Of a DNA stretch of 64,000 nucleotides, positions 17,266-26,079 are shown piece by piece. A model generated the notes under the pieces. The model worked only from the letters and a program-made list of their open reading frames with translations, was not told the DNA's origin and searched no databases. Both the position numbers and the translations under genes were made by a program. The stretch lies in assembly GCA_016715965.1 (NCBI GenBank), contig JADJXG010000001.1, forward strand, positions 1,617,501 to 1,681,500. Direction: 5' to 3'. The stretch is from Saprospiraceae bacterium. GTDB lineage: Bacteria; Bacteroidota; Bacteroidia; Chitinophagales; Saprospiraceae. Each line of letters starts with the position of its first letter. Position 1 is the stretch's first letter.

Positions 17266-17922
17266 CTAATTTGTAAAAGCAAACTGGATGAGATTGGCTC
17301 CCATTTTTAAAGCCTGAATTCGTATTTCCTCAGGATCTTTGTGGACTTCACGATCTTCCCAACCATCACTTAAATCGCATTCATAACTGTAGAAGCACAC
17401 CAGTCGGCCCTGCCAGATAAGTCCGTATCCCTGAGCTGGTTTATCATCGTGTTTGTGAATTTTTGGAAGGCCATTTCTAAATTCAAATTTTTGTTTATAA
17501 ATAGGATGGCTAAAGGGCAATTCTATGAAATCCAATTCCGGAAAAACTTTCTTCATAGCCGGCCTAACAAATGGATCCATCCCATAATTGTCATCAATGT
17601 GCAAAAAGCCACCCGCCAACAAATAATTTCTGAGATTTTGTGCATCGAGATCACTGAAGACCACATTGCCATGACCAGTCATGTGAATAAAGGGGTAATT
17701 AAAAATTTCTGCGCTACCCACTTCCACAGTCCCAAAATTTGGATCAAGATTGGTTTTTAGTTCTTTGTTGCAAAAGCGGGATAAATTGATCAACGCAGTT
17801 GGATTGGAATACCAATCTCCCCCTCCGCTGTATTTCAATAAACCCAACTTTATAGCAGGAGCAGAATGATCCGTTTTGAAAGAGAAAAACAATATTAAAA
17901 GAAAAAGAAACAACTTGTTCAT
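17266..17922 (-). CDS. Secreted DUF4159 protein
   Basis: 218 residues with an N-terminal hydrophobic signal (MNKLFLFLLILFFSF). It matches DUF4159 by LKYSGGGDWYSNPTALINL, FIHMTGHGNVVFSD, GGFLHIDDNYGMDPFVRPAM and a late YSYECDLSDGWED. The domain resembles class-I glutamine-amidotransferase-like folds found in proteins that couple to BatA-type clusters, but no catalytic triad can be asserted. Its ATG overlaps the RsmE stop (ATGA), so it is translated from the same message as RsmE. Probably periplasmic; function unknown. Confidence 0.8.
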   Translation of the reverse strand: MNKLFLFLLILFFSFKTDHSAPAIKLGLLKYSGGGDWYSNPTALINLSRFCNKELKTNLDPNFGTVEVGSAEIFNYPFIHMTGHGNVVFSDLDAQNLRNYLLAGGFLHIDDNYGMDPFVRPAMKKVFPELDFIELPFSHPIYKQKFEFRNGLPKIHKHDDKPAQGYGLIWQGRLVCFYSYECDLSDGWEDREVHKDPEEIRIQALKMGANLIQFAFTN

Positions 17923-18626
17923 GCTAAATTTTTAACCGTTTGTAAAATCACACAACACACAATTCCTGCAGTTTCAGTCCTCAGACGCAAAGGACCAAGA
18001 TCTTTCGCTTGGAACCCCATAGAAATTCCATCTGAAATTTCTTTGGAGCTGAAATCACCTTCAGGACCAATTAAGACAACCACATCCTGACCGGGATCAT
18101 AGGAATCTCCTAAAAATCCTTCAGTTCCCGTTTCACAATGGCAAATAAAACGCTGGCGGATTTTATTTGTTTGAATAAAATCATTTAAACTTTGCAGAGG
18201 GTGGATTTCTGGAAGAAAGGCCCTTAGTGTTTGCTTGGCAGCTGCCAACATCACCTTATTCCATCTTTCGCTTTTTTCCTTTTTATTTTCGGTTCTTTGG
18301 CAAACCAATGGATAGATATCATTTGCACCTGTTTCAACCGCTTTTTCCAAAAACCATTCAAAGCGATCACTTTGTTGTGTCAGACTAATGGCGATGCAAA
18401 TCCGTCCAGCGTTTTGGATTTCAGTTTTATAGACTCCATTTAAATTGCAAAGGGCATTTTTTGGATTTTCAGCGATCAAAACCGCCCTCCAAATTTCTCC
18501 TTTGAAGTCTGTCACCAATATTTCATCTCCAGGTTTATGTCGGGTCACCTTGATACAGTGATGCCCTTCCTCTTCCGAAAGACAAAACCTGTCATTGCCG
18601 ATCCTATGTCCTCTAAAAAGATGCAA
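17919..18626 (-). CDS. rsmE: 16S rRNA (uracil-1498-N3)-methyltransferase RsmE
   Basis: 235 residues from a TTG at 18626. SPOUT-class methyltransferase acting on U1498 of 16S rRNA. N-terminal PUA-like part: HLFRGHRIG, EEEGHHCIKVTRHKPGDEI. Methyltransferase part: QQSDRFEWFLEKAVETGANDIYPL, the SAM-binding LIGPEGDFSSKEI, and LGPLRLRTETAG forming the knot. The frame extends 66 bases further to another TTG, but a TACCTTTG element lies within that extension 17 bases before 18626, and family members begin at this HLF position. Overlaps DUF4159 by 4 bases. Confidence 0.88.
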   Translation of the reverse strand: MHLFRGHRIGNDRFCLSEEEGHHCIKVTRHKPGDEILVTDFKGEIWRAVLIAENPKNALCNLNGVYKTEIQNAGRICIAISLTQQSDRFEWFLEKAVETGANDIYPLVCQRTENKKEKSERWNKVMLAAAKQTLRAFLPEIHPLQSLNDFIQTNKIRQRFICHCETGTEGFLGDSYDPGQDVVVLIGPEGDFSSKEISDGISMGFQAKDLGPLRLRTETAGIVCCVILQTVKNLA

Positions 18627-18642
18627 CTGATTGACTTTAGGG

Positions 18643-18650
18643 CAAAGGTA
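18643..18650 (-). promoter_or_regulatory. -7 promoter element of rsmE
   Basis: Minus strand TACCTTTG, a full TAnnTTTG match, 16 bases before the TTG start at 18626. It falls inside the longer open frame and so excludes the longer protein. Confidence 0.6.
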
Positions 18651-18733
18651 ACAATCTTTTAAGGCTGTGACAGGACTTAAGAATTGAAACAAAAAAGCCC
18701 TATTTTCGTTCTCTCACCAACAATTTATAGAGA

Positions 18734-20074
18734 ATGGGCACAGTGATCATGATTAGCCAGTTTTTGTTGAGTCTCACCATTTTGGTGGTATTGCACGAAT
18801 GCGGCCATTTTTTTCCTGCAAGATGGTTTAAAACCAGGGTTGAAAAATTTTATTTATTCTTTGATCCCTGGTTCAGCCTGATCAAAAAGAAAATAGGGGA
18901 TACCGAATACGGGGTTGGTTGGCTCCCGTTGGGCGGTTATGTAAAAATTTCTGGAATGGTGGACGAGAGCATGGACCTTGAACAACTCAAGAAAGAGCCA
19001 GAGCCATGGGAATTTAGGTCCAAACCATCCTGGCAACGATTGATTATTATGGTCGGTGGGGTGTTCGTCAATTTTATGTTGGGCTTCTTCATATTCGCCA
19101 TGTTGCTGTGGAAAAACGGAACTGAATATTTGCCAATTGAAGAAATGAAATACGGCATTTCTGTTGACAGTACCGGATATGAGATGGGTTTCCGTGATGG
19201 AGATCACATTGTTCAAATCGGAGATAAAACAGTAGATCGTTTTGACCGCAGGAATTTAATAATGTCCTTGTTATTGGATGAAGGCAGTAAAGTAAAGGTA
19301 AAGAGAGATGGAGAGATGGTCATCATCGATGTGCCGCAAGAGCTGCGATCTCAACTTGCTAATCAAGATATGAAGAACAAGGAAATCTGGGGGATCCGGG
19401 TTCCTACTGAGGTCGATAGCATTGTTCCCAACAGCGCCGCACAAAAAGCAGGAATAAATAAAGGAGATAGAATATTGATGATCGATGAGGAAAATGCGCA
19501 ATACGCTCATGAGTTTTTGAGGCGAATGAAAGCCAAGAATCCAAACTCTTCGATTCAAATCACATTAATGAGGAGCAATGACACCATGCGATTGATGGCT
19601 GAAACAGATGAAAAAGGTAAATTGGGGATTTATCCGGCCAGTCCTTCGAAATTTGTCAAAACCCAGAAGGAAATGTTTGGCTTGCTCGAATCCTTGCCAA
19701 AAGGTGTGGATACCGGAGTTGATTTGTTGGTGAATCAACTAAAGGGCTTTCGCCAAATGTTTGCGGGTAATATTGATGCCAGTGATTCATTAGGGGGTTT
19801 TGCCACCATCGCCAAGTTGTTTAAAACAACCTGGGATTGGTCAGCTTTTTGGTGGATGACCGCAATTTTGTCGATTATTCTGGGATTTATGAATTTGTTG
19901 CCCATTCCTGGATTGGATGGGGGTTATGTGGTATTTTTATTGATAGAAGTAGTTACGGGGAGAAAGGTTCCTGACAAAATTGTGGAGAAAGCTACCTTGG
20001 TAGGTTTTATTCTTTTGATGTCATTATTGCTGTATGCCAACGGACTGGATGTTTTCAGGGCTTTTGGAAAATAA
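18734..20074 (+). CDS. rseP: Site-2 zinc protease RseP
   Basis: 446 residues, typical for Bacteroidota RseP. The zinc site HECGH is at 21-25 in the first helix, and the second motif NLLPIPGLDGGYV lies near the C-terminus. Two PDZ-like segments sit between (around 130-210 and 215-300). The family cuts transmembrane anti-sigma factors and signal-peptide remnants inside the membrane. No anti-sigma gene is nearby. The stop overlaps the hscB start. The ATG at 18749 is an alternative start that would leave the HECGH helix intact. A TATTTTCG near 18704 is a one-mismatch -7 candidate. Confidence 0.93.
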   Translation: MGTVIMISQFLLSLTILVVLHECGHFFPARWFKTRVEKFYLFFDPWFSLIKKKIGDTEYGVGWLPLGGYVKISGMVDESMDLEQLKKEPEPWEFRSKPSWQRLIIMVGGVFVNFMLGFFIFAMLLWKNGTEYLPIEEMKYGISVDSTGYEMGFRDGDHIVQIGDKTVDRFDRRNLIMSLLLDEGSKVKVKRDGEMVIIDVPQELRSQLANQDMKNKEIWGIRVPTEVDSIVPNSAAQKAGINKGDRILMIDEENAQYAHEFLRRMKAKNPNSSIQITLMRSNDTMRLMAETDEKGKLGIYPASPSKFVKTQKEMFGLLESLPKGVDTGVDLLVNQLKGFRQMFAGNIDASDSLGGFATIAKLFKTTWDWSAFWWMTAILSIILGFMNLLPIPGLDGGYVVFLLIEVVTGRKVPDKIVEKATLVGFILLMSLLLYANGLDVFRAFGK

Positions 20075-20601
20075 TGGGAATGGATTTTTACCATCATTTT
20101 GGATTTGAAAGAAAATATTATTTAGATCTGGATTCACTCAGAAAAAAATTTTATGAAATAAGTCGAATGTTGCATCCCGATCTATCGGCTGATTCCATTA
20201 CAACAGAAGAAGAGATAAACAGACAAATCGCTTTTCACAACCTGGCTTATGCTTCATTAATTCATCCTGAAAAAAGATTGTTGCACATCTTGCAACTCGA
20301 AGGTTGGTTGGATTTGTATATAGTTCAGGAGGATGCAGAGTTTTTGCTTGAAATGATGGAGCTGAATGAAGAAGTAGAAACAGCGGTCCAAACAGGTGAT
20401 TCTGAATATTTGAATAAATTGAAATCCCAAATTGAAAGGAGAATAACTGAAGATGAGAACAGCATTGCCAAAGATCTTCGCAATTACGACGAAGGACTAA
20501 GAAATGAATCGATCGCAAGATCCATGGTTGCATATTACAGTCGGCTTAAGTACTACTACAGACTAAAACAAAATTTTCTTGCAAAAGAACCAGAGTTATA
20601 A
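20074..20601 (+). CDS. hscB: Fe-S cluster assembly co-chaperone HscB
   Basis: 175 residues. An N-terminal J-domain carries the HPD tripeptide at 34-36 (RMLHPDLSAD). The C-terminal helical region has NLAYASLIHPEKRLLHIL and LEMMELNEEVETA, characteristic of HscB rather than DnaJ. HscB delivers the IscU scaffold to the HscA/DnaK chaperone and stimulates its ATPase. It overlaps rseP by the last base of that stop codon, which implies coupled translation. No isc or hscA gene is in the window, so it must work with partners encoded elsewhere. Confidence 0.85.
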   Translation: MGMDFYHHFGFERKYYLDLDSLRKKFYEISRMLHPDLSADSITTEEEINRQIAFHNLAYASLIHPEKRLLHILQLEGWLDLYIVQEDAEFLLEMMELNEEVETAVQTGDSEYLNKLKSQIERRITEDENSIAKDLRNYDEGLRNESIARSMVAYYSRLKYYYRLKQNFLAKEPEL

Positions 20602-20644
20602 ATGGACAATATGCAAGTGAGATCAATTCATTGGAATTACCTAC

Positions 20645-21103
20645 ATGAAGCCATTGATAAATAGGACCGTTGTATTGAAGAAAATTGCCGGTAAAGGCGG
20701 CTGGACTTACGCCGAGATTCCGGAAATATTACCTGATGCACATGCGCCCTTTGGCTGGAGGAGAGTGAAAGGATCAATCGATGGTTTTGAGTTTAATGGT
20801 TATCATTTAATGCCAATGGGAAACGGACAACTTTTTCTGCCTGTCAAAGCCCAAATTAGAAAAACAATTGATAAAAAAGAAGGTGACAGCATCCATGTCA
20901 TATTGTATGAAGATCCTTTGCCAAAAGAAGTTCCTGAAGAATTATTGAACTTGCTAAAAGATGATTTTGAAGCCAGCAAAAGATTTAGTCATCTAAAATT
21001 GGAAGAAAGGAAGAAATATTCTGATTGGATATATTCTGCAAAAAATGAAGAGCAAAAAGTCATTAGAATAGCAGAGCTGATCAATCGACTGCTGAAGACA
21101 TAA
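20645..21103 (+). CDS. DUF1905 / YdeI-OmpD-associated type protein
   Basis: 152 residues. The N-terminal half is DUF1905-like: GGWTYAEIPEILPD, GWRRVKGSIDGFEFNGYHLMPMGNGQLFLPVKAQIRK. The C-terminal half is the short helical YdeI/OmpD-associated segment: VPEELLNLLKDD, FSHLKLEERKKYSDWIYSAKNEEQKVIRIAELI. Proteins with this combination are widespread and cytoplasmic; older names link some to bacteriocin protection, which is weakly supported. It follows hscB by 43 bases and is convergent with recO, with only 7 bases between them. Confidence 0.75.
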   Translation: MKPLINRTVVLKKIAGKGGWTYAEIPEILPDAHAPFGWRRVKGSIDGFEFNGYHLMPMGNGQLFLPVKAQIRKTIDKKEGDSIHVILYEDPLPKEVPEELLNLLKDDFEASKRFSHLKLEERKKYSDWIYSAKNEEQKVIRIAELINRLLKT

Positions 21104-21110
21104 AGATGTA

Positions 21111-21839
21111 TTAACCAAATATATTTCTATAAACAATTGGAGATTGCATCGGTCCAAAATGCTCAATGTGGAGGCTGTAGTATCTGGTTAGGATATCCAA
21201 AATGGTTTTTCTTTGAGAGGAATTTAACAAAGAAGTTTCGATAGGTTCGGTTTGACTTTTACTTCGAATAAAGTGATTCAATAAGCTGCTTTCTTCCTCA
21301 TCCAATACCTGAATTGAAGCCACATTTTCCTCCACAAAAATACCATTTAAAAGATCAAAGTAAATCTGATTCGGACCATTCCTTTCTGACGGGTAAAATC
21401 CCAGAAAACTGGTCAATCCCAACATAAATTTTAAATGAAAACCTGGATCTATGGGATCCTGTTTGTCAACGAGCATATAACACCGTTGGATGTATTGGTA
21501 TAATTCAGTATTGCGTTGAGATTCTTTGATGCATTTGGCACACAACTCAGTCATAAATAGGATCATCGCAGATTTTTTAATGTCTTGCGGGATGTTTTGG
21601 TAAATATAACTGAATTGTACTTCCTTGATTCTATGCAATGATTTTTGTTCGCTGTAATAAGCCACCAATTGGATCAGATTTCCGGATGACAAAACAGATG
21701 CCAGTCTTTGGTCGGTTTTTTTAAAAACGCCATTCATAATAAATGAAAGCAATCCATGGGTTTCGGTGAGTACATCTAAAATCAAACTTGATTCCCTGTA
21801 TCTGACACACCTGAATACAATACCTCGAGTATGGATCAT
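21111..21839 (-). CDS. recO: DNA repair protein RecO
   Basis: 242 residues. The N-terminal OB-fold is recognisable from TRGIVFRCVRYRESSLILDVLTETHGL. The helical C-terminal part contains FMTELCAKCIKESQ and LGLTSFLGFYP, both typical of Bacteroidota RecO. The protein binds single-stranded DNA and SSB and helps load RecA in the RecFOR pathway. Alone on its strand between the DUF1905 gene and proline dehydrogenase, 45 bases downstream of the latter. The start ATG at 21839 gives the family-typical N-terminus. Confidence 0.88.
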   Translation of the reverse strand: MIHTRGIVFRCVRYRESSLILDVLTETHGLLSFIMNGVFKKTDQRLASVLSSGNLIQLVAYYSEQKSLHRIKEVQFSYIYQNIPQDIKKSAMILFMTELCAKCIKESQRNTELYQYIQRCYMLVDKQDPIDPGFHLKFMLGLTSFLGFYPSERNGPNQIYFDLLNGIFVEENVASIQVLDEEESSLLNHFIRSKSQTEPIETSLLNSSQRKTILDILTRYYSLHIEHFGPMQSPIVYRNIFG

Positions 21840-21884
21840 CTGTCGCGTGGCTTGAAAATAAAAATAGGTGCAAGTTGAAGGGTC

Positions 21885-23078
21885 TTATTTCAACAATCCA
21901 CGTCTTCTCATTTCCATATTTAATAATTTCAATTCCCTTCCCATATCTCCGGTCACACTTGTATTTTCTTGTGCTCTTCGCGTAAGGTATGGTACGACTT
22001 CGCGGGTCGGTCCATAGGGAAGATATTTGGCGGCATTGTATCCTGCTGAAGAAAGATTAAATGTGAGGTTGTCGCTCATTCCATACAATTGGCAAAAATT
22101 GAGATGCGGGTGGTCTTTTGCTATTCCTGCCTCCTGCATTAATTTAGTTTGCAACATATTGCTTTCCCAATTATGACTTGAATTGCACATGCTGATTCTC
22201 TCATAATGGTTTACACAAAATTTAACCGCTTCATTGTATGCAAGGTCTGTTGCTTCTTTGGTGGGGTGGATCGGATCAGGATAAGATAAATCTGAAGCTC
22301 TTTTGCGCTCTTTCTCCATATATGCACCACGCACTATTTTAGCCCCCAAAATAAAATCAGAAGATTTTGCAAGCTCATAACACTGGTGAAGAAATTCCAG
22401 CTGACCCTGTCGATACAGCTGAAAAGTTTGATAAATAATGGGTTTTTTTCTATTGTACTGCGCCATTAAACGCATTGCCAGTTCATCGATTGGTTTTTGA
22501 ATCCAACTTTCTTCTGCATCAATGAAAACAGAAACTCCTAGTTCAAAGGCTTTTTTGCAAAGAGAATCCATTCTCTGGTTGAGTCTTCGAATCTGGACTT
22601 CTTCAAAATCGGACAATTGATCGCCAGATTGCATTTTTTCCAATACTTTCATTGGAACATAACCTGTAATCTTAGTACTGATCACAGGAACATGGGAGTG
22701 GGCATACGCAAATTCAACTGCTTTCAGGTTTTCATTGAGGGTGCGCTCAAAATCTTCATCTCTTTCTTTGGCCTCTACCCCGTAATCCAAAATGGTCAAC
22801 GCATCTCTGAAGCTTAATTTATCAATGACCTTTTCACATTCAAATAGGTTTGTCCCCCCACAGAATTGCTCAAAAATGGTCCATTTAATGAAAGGATCAC
22901 CCAATCCAAAGGGTAGTTTTGCACATAGATTACCCATCAGGGTGCCAATTTTAACCAGGTTGGGGTTATTCATAAACCTGAATAACCACCAGGTTTTCCG
23001 CAATTCACGATTAGATTTGTAAGAAAATGCAATTTCAGTGTTGTTAAAATCCAAATGAGGATCCTCCGGATCTGACAT
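21885..23078 (-). CDS. Proline dehydrogenase (PutA domain, stand-alone)
   Basis: 397 residues of FAD-dependent TIM-barrel proline dehydrogenase: FGGTNL-like CGGTNLFECEKVIDKL, the SVFIDAEESWIQKPID strand, AQYNRKKPIIYQTFQLYRQ, AKIVRGAYMEKER and the C-terminal YLPYGPTREVVPYLTRRAQEN with conserved substrate-binding arginines. It oxidises proline to pyrroline-5-carboxylate. In this phylum the P5C dehydrogenase is a separate gene; it is not present here. The product fits with protein and amino-acid use suggested by the two secreted proteases. Confidence 0.92.
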   Translation of the reverse strand: MSDPEDPHLDFNNTEIAFSYKSNRELRKTWWLFRFMNNPNLVKIGTLMGNLCAKLPFGLGDPFIKWTIFEQFCGGTNLFECEKVIDKLSFRDALTILDYGVEAKERDEDFERTLNENLKAVEFAYAHSHVPVISTKITGYVPMKVLEKMQSGDQLSDFEEVQIRRLNQRMDSLCKKAFELGVSVFIDAEESWIQKPIDELAMRLMAQYNRKKPIIYQTFQLYRQGQLEFLHQCYELAKSSDFILGAKIVRGAYMEKERKRASDLSYPDPIHPTKEATDLAYNEAVKFCVNHYERISMCNSSHNWESNMLQTKLMQEAGIAKDHPHLNFCQLYGMSDNLTFNLSSAGYNAAKYLPYGPTREVVPYLTRRAQENTSVTGDMGRELKLLNMEMRRRGLLK

Positions 23079-23380
23079 AGATAATTAGATATTAATGTAA
23101 AAATGTGATATACAGCTATTTAAAATAAAGATATGGTTGGACAGCGCTGCATTCATTCTGATTACAAAAATAATCCAAAAATGGCTATCACCAAATTTTA
23201 TCCCAAAATGAGATCAAACAAAGGTGCCATTCGGTTCTTTCTCGTAATCCATTAAATTCTCATTATATTTTGTAAATAGCAGTTAATCAACACATAACGT
23301 TTATTAAAAACACTGACATTTTGTCATTTTGCAATTTAATTTATATCTTTGTCTCCCTTTTTTACAGCCGTAGGTTAAAA
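23079..23380. other. Divergent intergenic region with the miaB promoter
   Basis: 302 bases between the proline dehydrogenase and miaB starts. The right part carries a complete promoter for miaB (listed separately). I see no -7 match for the proline dehydrogenase side. Confidence 0.6.
23320..23351 (+). promoter_or_regulatory. Complete Bacteroidota promoter of the miaB cluster
   Basis: A TTTG at 23320-23323 (-33 box), 20 bases, and TATCTTTG at 23344-23351 (-7 box): both consensus elements with the expected 19-21 spacing. The ATG at 23381 is 29 bases downstream. This is the best-formed promoter in the window. Confidence 0.75.
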
Positions 23381-24805
23381 ATGAATTTTCAAATCTCACA
23401 CGAATCTCATACCCAGATGGACGAAAGTCGGCAGGGCGAGGCGCTATCTTTGGATCGACCAGGAATGGCTTCAAACAAGTATTTTTATATAGAAAGTTAT
23501 GGATGTCAAATGAATTTCAGTGATTCTGAAATCGTTGCTTCTGTGCTTTCGGATGAAGGATATCATTCTACCAGAAATATTGCAGAGGCAGATTTCGTTT
23601 TTATTAATACATGTTCTATCCGGGAGAAGGCTGAAGAGACGGTGCGGAAAAGACTCAGGGAGATCGCTGCTCACAAAAAAAACAACAAAGAACTTATGAT
23701 TGGGGTGCTGGGCTGTATGGCTGAGCGACTGAAGAGTAAGTTTCTCGAAGAAGAAAAACTGGTGGATATTGTTGTTGGCCCGGATGCTTACAGAGATCTG
23801 CCGAGCTTAATTCACAAGGCTGAGGAAGGGGAGAAGGGAGTGAATGTATTTCTCTCAAGAGAAGAAACTTACGCAGATATCGCACCATTGAGATTGGATT
23901 CCAATGGAGTTAGTGCCTTTATTTCTATCATGAGGGGATGCGACAACATGTGTTCATTTTGTGTGGTACCCTATACCCGCGGGAGGGAAAGGAGCAGGGA
24001 TCCATACAGCATAGTCGCAGAGGCCAGAGATTTATTTAACGAAGGATACAGGGAGCTGACTCTTTTGGGACAGAATGTTGATTCCTACAAATGGCAAAAC
24101 CCGGAAACCACTGAATGGGTCAAATTCTCTGACTTATTAAAAATGGTGGCTGAAGTAAATCCATTATTACGTGTGAGGTTTTCAACCTCCCATCCCAAAG
24201 ACATCACCGATGAAGTTTTAAAGACGATTGCATCACATCACAATATTTGCAAGTATATTCATCTTCCGGTTCAGTCAGGCAGCAGCAGAATTCTTGAGCT
24301 AATGAACAGAACCTATGATCGATCCTGGTATATGGAAAGAGTGGAAGCCATCCGCCGTTATATTCCAAACTGCGCCATTTCATCCGATATTATCACAGGA
24401 TTTTGTACCGAAAAGGAGGAAGATCATAAGGAGACCTTGTCCATGATGTTGTTTGCTGATTACAGCATGTCATACATGTTTCATTATTCCGAAAGACCGG
24501 GCACTCCTGCTGCAAGAAAGCTGAAGGATGATGTACCTGATCTAGTGAAAAAAGAAAGACTCAACGAGATTATTCGACTTCAGAATCAAATGAGTTATCA
24601 AAACAATCTGAGGGATATTGGAAAGACCTATGAGGTATTGATCGAAGGAGATAGCAAGCGGTCTGATCAAATGTTCAAGGGGCGGACCACCCAAAATAAA
24701 ATGGTGGTATTTCCAAAATTGGATTCGTTGGTTCCCGGTGATTATGTCAATGTCTTGATAGAAGCAGCGTCAAGTGCTACCTTGACCGGAAGGATTGTGC
24801 AATAA
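23381..24805 (+). CDS. miaB: tRNA i6A37 methylthiotransferase MiaB
   Basis: 474 residues from ATG 23381. Radical SAM enzyme converting i6A37 to ms2i6A37 in tRNA. The first cluster is held by C42 (GCQMN), C78 and C112, the radical SAM cluster by C187-x3-C191-x2-C194 (RGCDNMCSFC), and a TRAM domain forms the last 65 residues. An N-terminal extension of about 30 polar residues precedes the MTTase domain. The open frame begins 60 bases earlier, but that part overlaps the promoter and was excluded. First gene of a plus-strand cluster. With MtaB, the window holds both main methylthiotransferase types. Confidence 0.94.
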   Translation: MNFQISHESHTQMDESRQGEALSLDRPGMASNKYFYIESYGCQMNFSDSEIVASVLSDEGYHSTRNIAEADFVFINTCSIREKAEETVRKRLREIAAHKKNNKELMIGVLGCMAERLKSKFLEEEKLVDIVVGPDAYRDLPSLIHKAEEGEKGVNVFLSREETYADIAPLRLDSNGVSAFISIMRGCDNMCSFCVVPYTRGRERSRDPYSIVAEARDLFNEGYRELTLLGQNVDSYKWQNPETTEWVKFSDLLKMVAEVNPLLRVRFSTSHPKDITDEVLKTIASHHNICKYIHLPVQSGSSRILELMNRTYDRSWYMERVEAIRRYIPNCAISSDIITGFCTEKEEDHKETLSMMLFADYSMSYMFHYSERPGTPAARKLKDDVPDLVKKERLNEIIRLQNQMSYQNNLRDIGKTYEVLIEGDSKRSDQMFKGRTTQNKMVVFPKLDSLVPGDYVNVLIEAASSATLTGRIVQ

Positions 24806-24819
24806 ACGATAATAACAAG

Positions 24820-26079
24820 TTGGAAAACGTACAAAATATTAAGCAGCGCTTTGGCATTTATGGCAAGTCTGAAAAATTGCATCAGGCCCTTGAGACCGCT
24901 ATTCGTGTGGCAGGAACTGATTTGACTGTTTTGATCACAGGTGAAAGTGGCTCGGGCAAGGAAGTTTTTTCAAAAGTAATCCACCACTTAAGCCCAAGGA
25001 AACACAATCAGTTTATCGCGGTCAATTGCGGAGCAATCCCTGCCGGAACAATTAACTCCGAATTGTTTGGACATGAAAAAGGTTCTTTCACCGGAGCAAG
25101 TTCTGACAGAAAGGGATATTTTGAAACGGTCGATGGAGGCACTATTTTTCTGGATGAAATTGGTGAAATGCCACAAGACACTCAATCTTTTTTGTTGAGA
25201 ATTCTTGAATCTGGTGAATTCATTCGAGTTGGATCTTCGAAAGTATTAAAAACCAATGTAAGGGTTATTGCAGCCACCAATGTCAATTTACTGGAAAAAG
25301 TCAAACGGGGAAAATTCAGAGAGGATTTGTATTACAGGCTCAATACCGTTCCTATTAAAGTTCCTTCATTAAAAGAAAGGAGGGAAGACATACTCATTCT
25401 TTTTAGAAAATTTGCTCAGGATTTTGCTGAAAAATACCGGACAAGTCCCATTGAATTGGATGACGAATCTGCGGCAATGATAGAATCCTATAGCTGGCCA
25501 GGTAATATCAGAGAACTGAGAAACTCAGTAGAACAACTTTCAGTCTTATCAGACCGAAAGCTCATTACACCAAATGATCTGAGAAGAATCGTTTTGGATA
25601 TCAATCAAACCAATCTGCCAGCCCTTGGTCCGGATCCTGTAAACGAGCAATCCGGATTTTACGAAAGAGAAATCTTGTACAAACTTTTGTTTGATATGAA
25701 ACAGGATTTGAATCAGTTGAAAAATATGTTTGTGAGTCTGGTTCAGGCAAATGACTTGACCATGCCACAATCCGTAGAGCAAGACTTTAACTTGATGCAC
25801 ACGCCTGTTTATCCCGCTGGACATGTTGGTTCTGCCTGGCCAAAGTCAGGACACGAGGTTCCTGCTGTCGAAAAGCCGGTGATTTTTACCAATGGTAAGG
25901 AAGAATATGACGCGGTTGAAGTCGTGGAAGAGCACTTTTCTCTTCATGACATGGAAAAAGAAATGATTGTCAAAGCGCTTAAAAAATTTAATGGCAAAAG
26001 AAAAGAGGCATCAGATGAATTGGGAATTTCTGAAAGGACCCTTTACCGAAAAATAAAGCAATTTAATATTGACATATGA
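24820..26079 (+). CDS. Sigma-54-interacting-type transcriptional activator (AAA+ and HTH only)
   Basis: 419 residues. AAA+ domain: Walker A GESGSGKE at 41-48, GSFTGA at 88-93 (the loop contacting sigma-54; usual form GAFTGA), Walker B GGTIFLDEIGE, and WPGNIREL of the sensor region. A linker of about 100 residues leads to a Fis-type HTH at about 385-417 (KRKEASDELGISERTLYRKI). There is no receiver, GAF or PAS domain in front, so any signal must act otherwise. The start is TTG at 24820; no ATG or GTG gives a complete AAA+ domain. Between miaB and lptE, 14 bases after miaB and overlapping lptE by 4, an arrangement I recall in many Bacteroidota. Confidence 0.88.
   Translation: MENVQNIKQRFGIYGKSEKLHQALETAIRVAGTDLTVLITGESGSGKEVFSKVIHHLSPRKHNQFIAVNCGAIPAGTINSELFGHEKGSFTGASSDRKGYFETVDGGTIFLDEIGEMPQDTQSFLLRILESGEFIRVGSSKVLKTNVRVIAATNVNLLEKVKRGKFREDLYYRLNTVPIKVPSLKERREDILILFRKFAQDFAEKYRTSPIELDDESAAMIESYSWPGNIRELRNSVEQLSVLSDRKLITPNDLRRIVLDINQTNLPALGPDPVNEQSGFYEREILYKLLFDMKQDLNQLKNMFVSLVQANDLTMPQSVEQDFNLMHTPVYPAGHVGSAWPKSGHEVPAVEKPVIFTNGKEEYDAVEVVEEHFSLHDMEKEMIVKALKKFNGKRKEASDELGISERTLYRKIKQFNIDI

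Noticed and set aside
23321..23380. N-terminal extension of MiaB from TTG 23321
   Set aside because: The extension covers the -33 and -7 promoter boxes. The ATG at 23381 is a better start.
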